Positions 3,364 to 6,060 of a stretch of DNA of 6,060 nucleotides are shown here, one piece after another. The first letter of the stretch is position 1, and each line of letters opens with the position of its first letter. The DNA is from Nitrospirae bacterium GWC2_57_9 (GTDB lineage Bacteria; Nitrospirota; UBA9217): NCBI GenBank assembly GCA_001805085.1, contig MHEA01000055.1, forward strand, positions 1,370 to 7,429, read 5' to 3'. Made by a program: the position numbers and the translations under genes. The notes under the pieces were generated by a model. It was not told the DNA's origin. It did no database searches and was given only the letters and a program-made list of their open reading frames with translations.

Positions 3364-5973
3364 ATGATCCTGACCAGAATCAGCGCCACGGCCGATCGAT
3401 ACCCCGGCAAGACCGCCGTCCAGATGAAGGTCGAAGGCCGGTATCAGCGGTTCACCTACCGCGACCTGATGAAGGCTGTTGCGTCCGTTTCGCGGGCGCT
3501 TTCGGAAACAGGCATCGCGAAAGGGGACCGGATCGTCCTTCTTTCCGAGAACAGGCCTGAATGGATGATCGCCTACCTGGCAACGACCGCCATGGGGGCC
3601 GTCATCGTCCCGCTGGATGCGCAGCTGACGGATAAGGAAATCGAGATCCTGATTGCCAATTCCGAGGCAAAGGCGGTGTTCCTGTCCTCCGTCACCCGCC
3701 CGAAGGTCCGCCGCGCTGCTCCGCTCACCGCCCTTTCCTTCGATCCCGGGGAAGGCCTCTCCTTTCACGACCTGATGGCGCGCTATCCCGACGCCCCGCT
3801 CCCGCCGCCGCTCCCGGCCGGCGACCTTGCGGCCATCCTCTATACCTCGGGCACCACGGGCGATCCCAAGGGCGTGATGCTTTCCCAGGGAAACCTCGCG
3901 TCCAATGTTGCGAGCACCAAGGAACTCAACATCGTACGGCCCGAGGACAACATGCTCTGCATCCTTCCCATGCATCATACCTATCCTGCTCTTACCTGCA
4001 TGCTGCTGCCGTTCTCCACGGGCGCAACCGTCACGGTGCTGAACAGCCTCAAAGGGCCCGATATCACTGCCTGCATGAAGGAAACGGGCGTGAGCATCAT
4101 GTTGGGCGTGCCCCAGCTCTTCGCCGGCCTGCGCCGGGCGATCTTCGAAGAGATCCGGAAAAAGCCCGCTCCTGTCCGTCTGCTCGTCAGGCTCCTGCTG
4201 ATGGCGAACGGCTTGCTGCGGAGGACCCTGCACGTGAATATGGGCAAGGCCCTTTTCGGAAAGGTCCATGAGAAGTTCGGTCCTTCCCTGCGCCTGCTGG
4301 CGAGCGGAGGCGCCCGGCTGGAACCGGACATCTTTTCCGACATGACGAGCATCGGGTTCACCATCGTCGAGGGGTACGGCCTGACCGAGACCTCCCCGCT
4401 CTGTGCCTTTGATCCCGTGGAAAGGCCCAAGCCCGGATCCATCGGCATTCCCATACCGGGCGTGGAGCTGCGGATCGCGAACCCCGACGCCGGCGGCCAG
4501 GGCGAGATCGCCGTGCGCGGGCCGAATGTGATGCTCGGCTACTACAAGAAGCCGCAGGAGACCGCGGCGGTGCTCAGGGACGGCTGGTTCCATACGGGCG
4601 ATCTCGGGTACCGCGACAAGGACGGTTACTTCTTCGTCACGGGAAGATCGAAAGAGATGATCGTTCTGTCGACGGGGAAAAAGATATTCCCCGACGAGCT
4701 CGAAAAGTTTTACAAGCAGATCCCGTCCATCAAGGAGCTCTGCCTGGTCCAGACCGATCGCGGCATCGAGGCGGCAGTGGTTCCCGATTTCGATTACCTG
4801 CGCAGGATGAACCTGTCCAATTCCCGGGAAACGATCGCTTTCGAACTGGAGGACCTGGCCAAGAACCTGCCGCCCTACAAGCGCGTCACCGGCCTGAAGG
4901 TGTTCAAGGAATCGCTCCCGGTCACGCGCCTGGGCAAGCTCAAACGGAGCCTCGTAAAGGACATGTACCTGAAGGCCGGGGAACGTGCGGAGAAGCCGGT
5001 GGCCGAGATCGACAGCGGTCTTCTTGAAACGCCGGTCGCCAGAAAATTGCTCGCCTGTCTCGAACCTTTCTCCCAGAAAAAGAATATCGTTCCCGACGAC
5101 AATCTGGAGCTGGACCTGGGGCTCGACTCCCTTGCCCGTGTGGAGCTTGTGGTCAGCATAGAAAGATCTTTCGGCATCAGCCTGCCGGAATCCTTCGGGA
5201 GCGGGATATTCACGGTCAAGGACGCGGTGCTCAAGGTCCGCGACCTTGTGGCCGGGGCAGTGAAGGCGGGCGACGGCGTGCGCCTCACCTGGTCCGAGAT
5301 CCTGTCGCAGGAGCCCGGCGAGGACCTCAAGGAGACGCTGCGGCTCGAAGCGAGTGCGGGCTGCAGGGCGGGAAGATATTTTCTGCGCCTGGCTCTGCAG
5401 ACGGTCTTCAAGACCTACAACCGCCTCACCGTGCATGGCCTCGAGAACCTGCCGGAACAGGGGCCTTTCATCATTGCTCCGAACCACCTGAGCCTGGCTG
5501 ACGCTCCGGAGGTCATTGCCTCGATCCCCTGGAAACAGGCACAGCAGACTTTCTTTCTCGGCGCCACAGAATATTTCGGCGGGCCGGTCACATCGCGTAT
5601 CGCGAAGGTGCTGCAGGTGATCCCGGTGGACATGGAAACCAGGCTCTACGGTTCCCTTCAGCTCTCGGCCTATGTGCTGCGCAAAGGAAAAGTTCTCTGC
5701 ATCTTCCCGGAAGGTACAAGGTCGCGCGACGGCCGGACCAGGGAGTTCAAAAAAGGCATCGGCATCATCGCCCGCGAACTGAACATGCCGCTGGTTCCGG
5801 TCGCGATCAAAGGCACCTACGAGACGCTGGCGCCGGGGAAAAGCATTCCCCGTCCGGCGCGGATAACGGTGACCGTCGGCAGGCCGATCCTTCCCGAGGA
5901 AAGGGACTACGAGGCGATAGTCAAAAAACTGTACGACGAAGTGACGGGGCTTCTCCACGAACATGAAAAATGA
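3364..5973 (+). CDS. Fusion of AMP-forming acyl ligase, acyl carrier protein and PlsC-type acyltransferase
   Basis: An 869-residue, three-domain enzyme of lipid metabolism. (1) Residues 1 to about 540 form an AMP-binding acyl-CoA/acyl-ACP synthetase: P-loop YTSGTTGDPKG (160-170), GYGLTET (337-343), TGD at 411-413, TGRSKE (426-431), and the catalytic lysine in TRLGKLKR (Lys525). (2) About 555-632 is an acyl carrier protein with DLGLDSL, whose Ser589 is the predicted phosphopantetheine site. (3) About 680-865 is a PlsC/LPLAT acyltransferase: NHLSLAD with the HX4D pair His708/Asp713, and FPEGTRS (781-787). The logical reaction is ATP-dependent activation of a free fatty acid, loading onto the built-in carrier and transfer to a lysophospholipid or glycerophosphate. 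It resembles Aas of E. coli, but with the opposite domain order and an internal ACP. All key residues are intact. No obvious membrane helices are present apart from hydrophobic stretches in the acyltransferase. The ATG has only a modest AAAGG about 7 bases upstream. The exact substrates are inferred. Confidence 0.92.
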   Translation: MILTRISATADRYPGKTAVQMKVEGRYQRFTYRDLMKAVASVSRALSETGIAKGDRIVLLSENRPEWMIAYLATTAMGAVIVPLDAQLTDKEIEILIANSEAKAVFLSSVTRPKVRRAAPLTALSFDPGEGLSFHDLMARYPDAPLPPPLPAGDLAAILYTSGTTGDPKGVMLSQGNLASNVASTKELNIVRPEDNMLCILPMHHTYPALTCMLLPFSTGATVTVLNSLKGPDITACMKETGVSIMLGVPQLFAGLRRAIFEEIRKKPAPVRLLVRLLLMANGLLRRTLHVNMGKALFGKVHEKFGPSLRLLASGGARLEPDIFSDMTSIGFTIVEGYGLTETSPLCAFDPVERPKPGSIGIPIPGVELRIANPDAGGQGEIAVRGPNVMLGYYKKPQETAAVLRDGWFHTGDLGYRDKDGYFFVTGRSKEMIVLSTGKKIFPDELEKFYKQIPSIKELCLVQTDRGIEAAVVPDFDYLRRMNLSNSRETIAFELEDLAKNLPPYKRVTGLKVFKESLPVTRLGKLKRSLVKDMYLKAGERAEKPVAEIDSGLLETPVARKLLACLEPFSQKKNIVPDDNLELDLGLDSLARVELVVSIERSFGISLPESFGSGIFTVKDAVLKVRDLVAGAVKAGDGVRLTWSEILSQEPGEDLKETLRLEASAGCRAGRYFLRLALQTVFKTYNRLTVHGLENLPEQGPFIIAPNHLSLADAPEVIASIPWKQAQQTFFLGATEYFGGPVTSRIAKVLQVIPVDMETRLYGSLQLSAYVLRKGKVLCIFPEGTRSRDGRTREFKKGIGIIARELNMPLVPVAIKGTYETLAPGKSIPRPARITVTVGRPILPEERDYEAIVKKLYDEVTGLLHEHEK

Positions 5974-6060
5974 GGTTATCAACTACTTCAAGCAGTTCCT
6001 GACGCAGCACACGCCCCTCGCAGACAGTTCCCGTCCGCGGGTCGCCCTTGCGCTGGGAGG
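5963..6060 (+). CDS. Probable patatin-like phospholipase, N-terminal fragment
   Basis: Only the first 33 codons lie in the window. The protein starts MKNEVINYFKQFLTQHTPLA and then DSSRPRVALALGG. The RPRVALALGG end is the first strand and oxyanion-hole glycine stretch with which bacterial patatin-like phospholipases (RssA/YlbK type) usually begin; the GXSXG and DG[GA] motifs would lie beyond the edge. The ATG at 5963 overlaps the previous gene by 11 bases in another frame and has no good ribosome binding site, so translational coupling is likely. A lipase that releases fatty acids from phospholipid, made together with an enzyme that reactivates and re-esterifies fatty acids, makes functional sense. 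The call rests on a short stretch. Confidence 0.65.
   Translation, partial: MKNEVINYFKQFLTQHTPLADSSRPRVALALG

Noticed and set aside
3310..5982. An uninterrupted 890-codon reading frame antisense to the ligase-ACP-acyltransferase gene
   Set aside because: The translation is rich in Arg, His, Gly and Asp with no domain or motif, while the plus strand encodes three intact enzyme domains. Such frames arise as a by-product of high-GC codon usage.

Overview
The window is about 60% GC, except for short AT-rich spacers, and carries eight genes: five complete minus-strand genes plus one cut off at the left edge, then a plus-strand block of one small gene, one very large gene and the start of another. 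It looks like a Gram-negative bacterium, probably an anaerobe of the Desulfobacterota/Nitrospirota kind. The clues are a probable selenoprotein, a low-potential-type ferredoxin, a Sec-exported periplasmic protein, an acyl-ACP-type lipid enzyme fusion, and AT-rich spacers full of degenerate short repeats. The taxonomic guess is inference and is weak.

Minus strand, read right to left (2775 to 1). A sigma70-like promoter drives a carboxymuconolactone-decarboxylase-family protein without the usual cysteines, followed by a small 4Fe-4S ferredoxin. After a 243-bp repeat-bearing spacer comes a small thioredoxin-fold gene. This gene is interrupted by an in-frame UGA, at a place where I recall relatives carrying Cys, and is best read as a selenoprotein (1502-1819). 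Eighteen bases further on is a DUF2238/YjdF-type membrane protein. A second promoter-bearing spacer precedes an SGNH/GDSL hydrolase and a YdcZ/DUF606-type membrane protein that runs off the left edge.

Plus strand (2915 to 6060). A promoter and strong ribosome binding site drive an 86-residue, lysine-rich exported protein built of five 11-residue repeats, closed by an intrinsic terminator that overlaps its stop codon. A near-consensus promoter then drives an 869-residue fusion: AMP-forming acyl ligase, acyl carrier protein, and PlsC-type acyltransferase. Its 3' end overlaps by 11 bases the start of a gene whose first 33 residues look like a patatin-like phospholipase. The pair suggests a phospholipid deacylation/reacylation unit.

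The main point of interest is the UGA-containing thioredoxin-like gene. Ordinary gene calling would cut it at residue 74 and might extend it falsely upstream. The reading frame continues 30 codons past the UGA with normal codon usage and stops just before the next gene. The RNA after the UGA can fold into a bacterial SECIS-like hairpin at a suitable distance.
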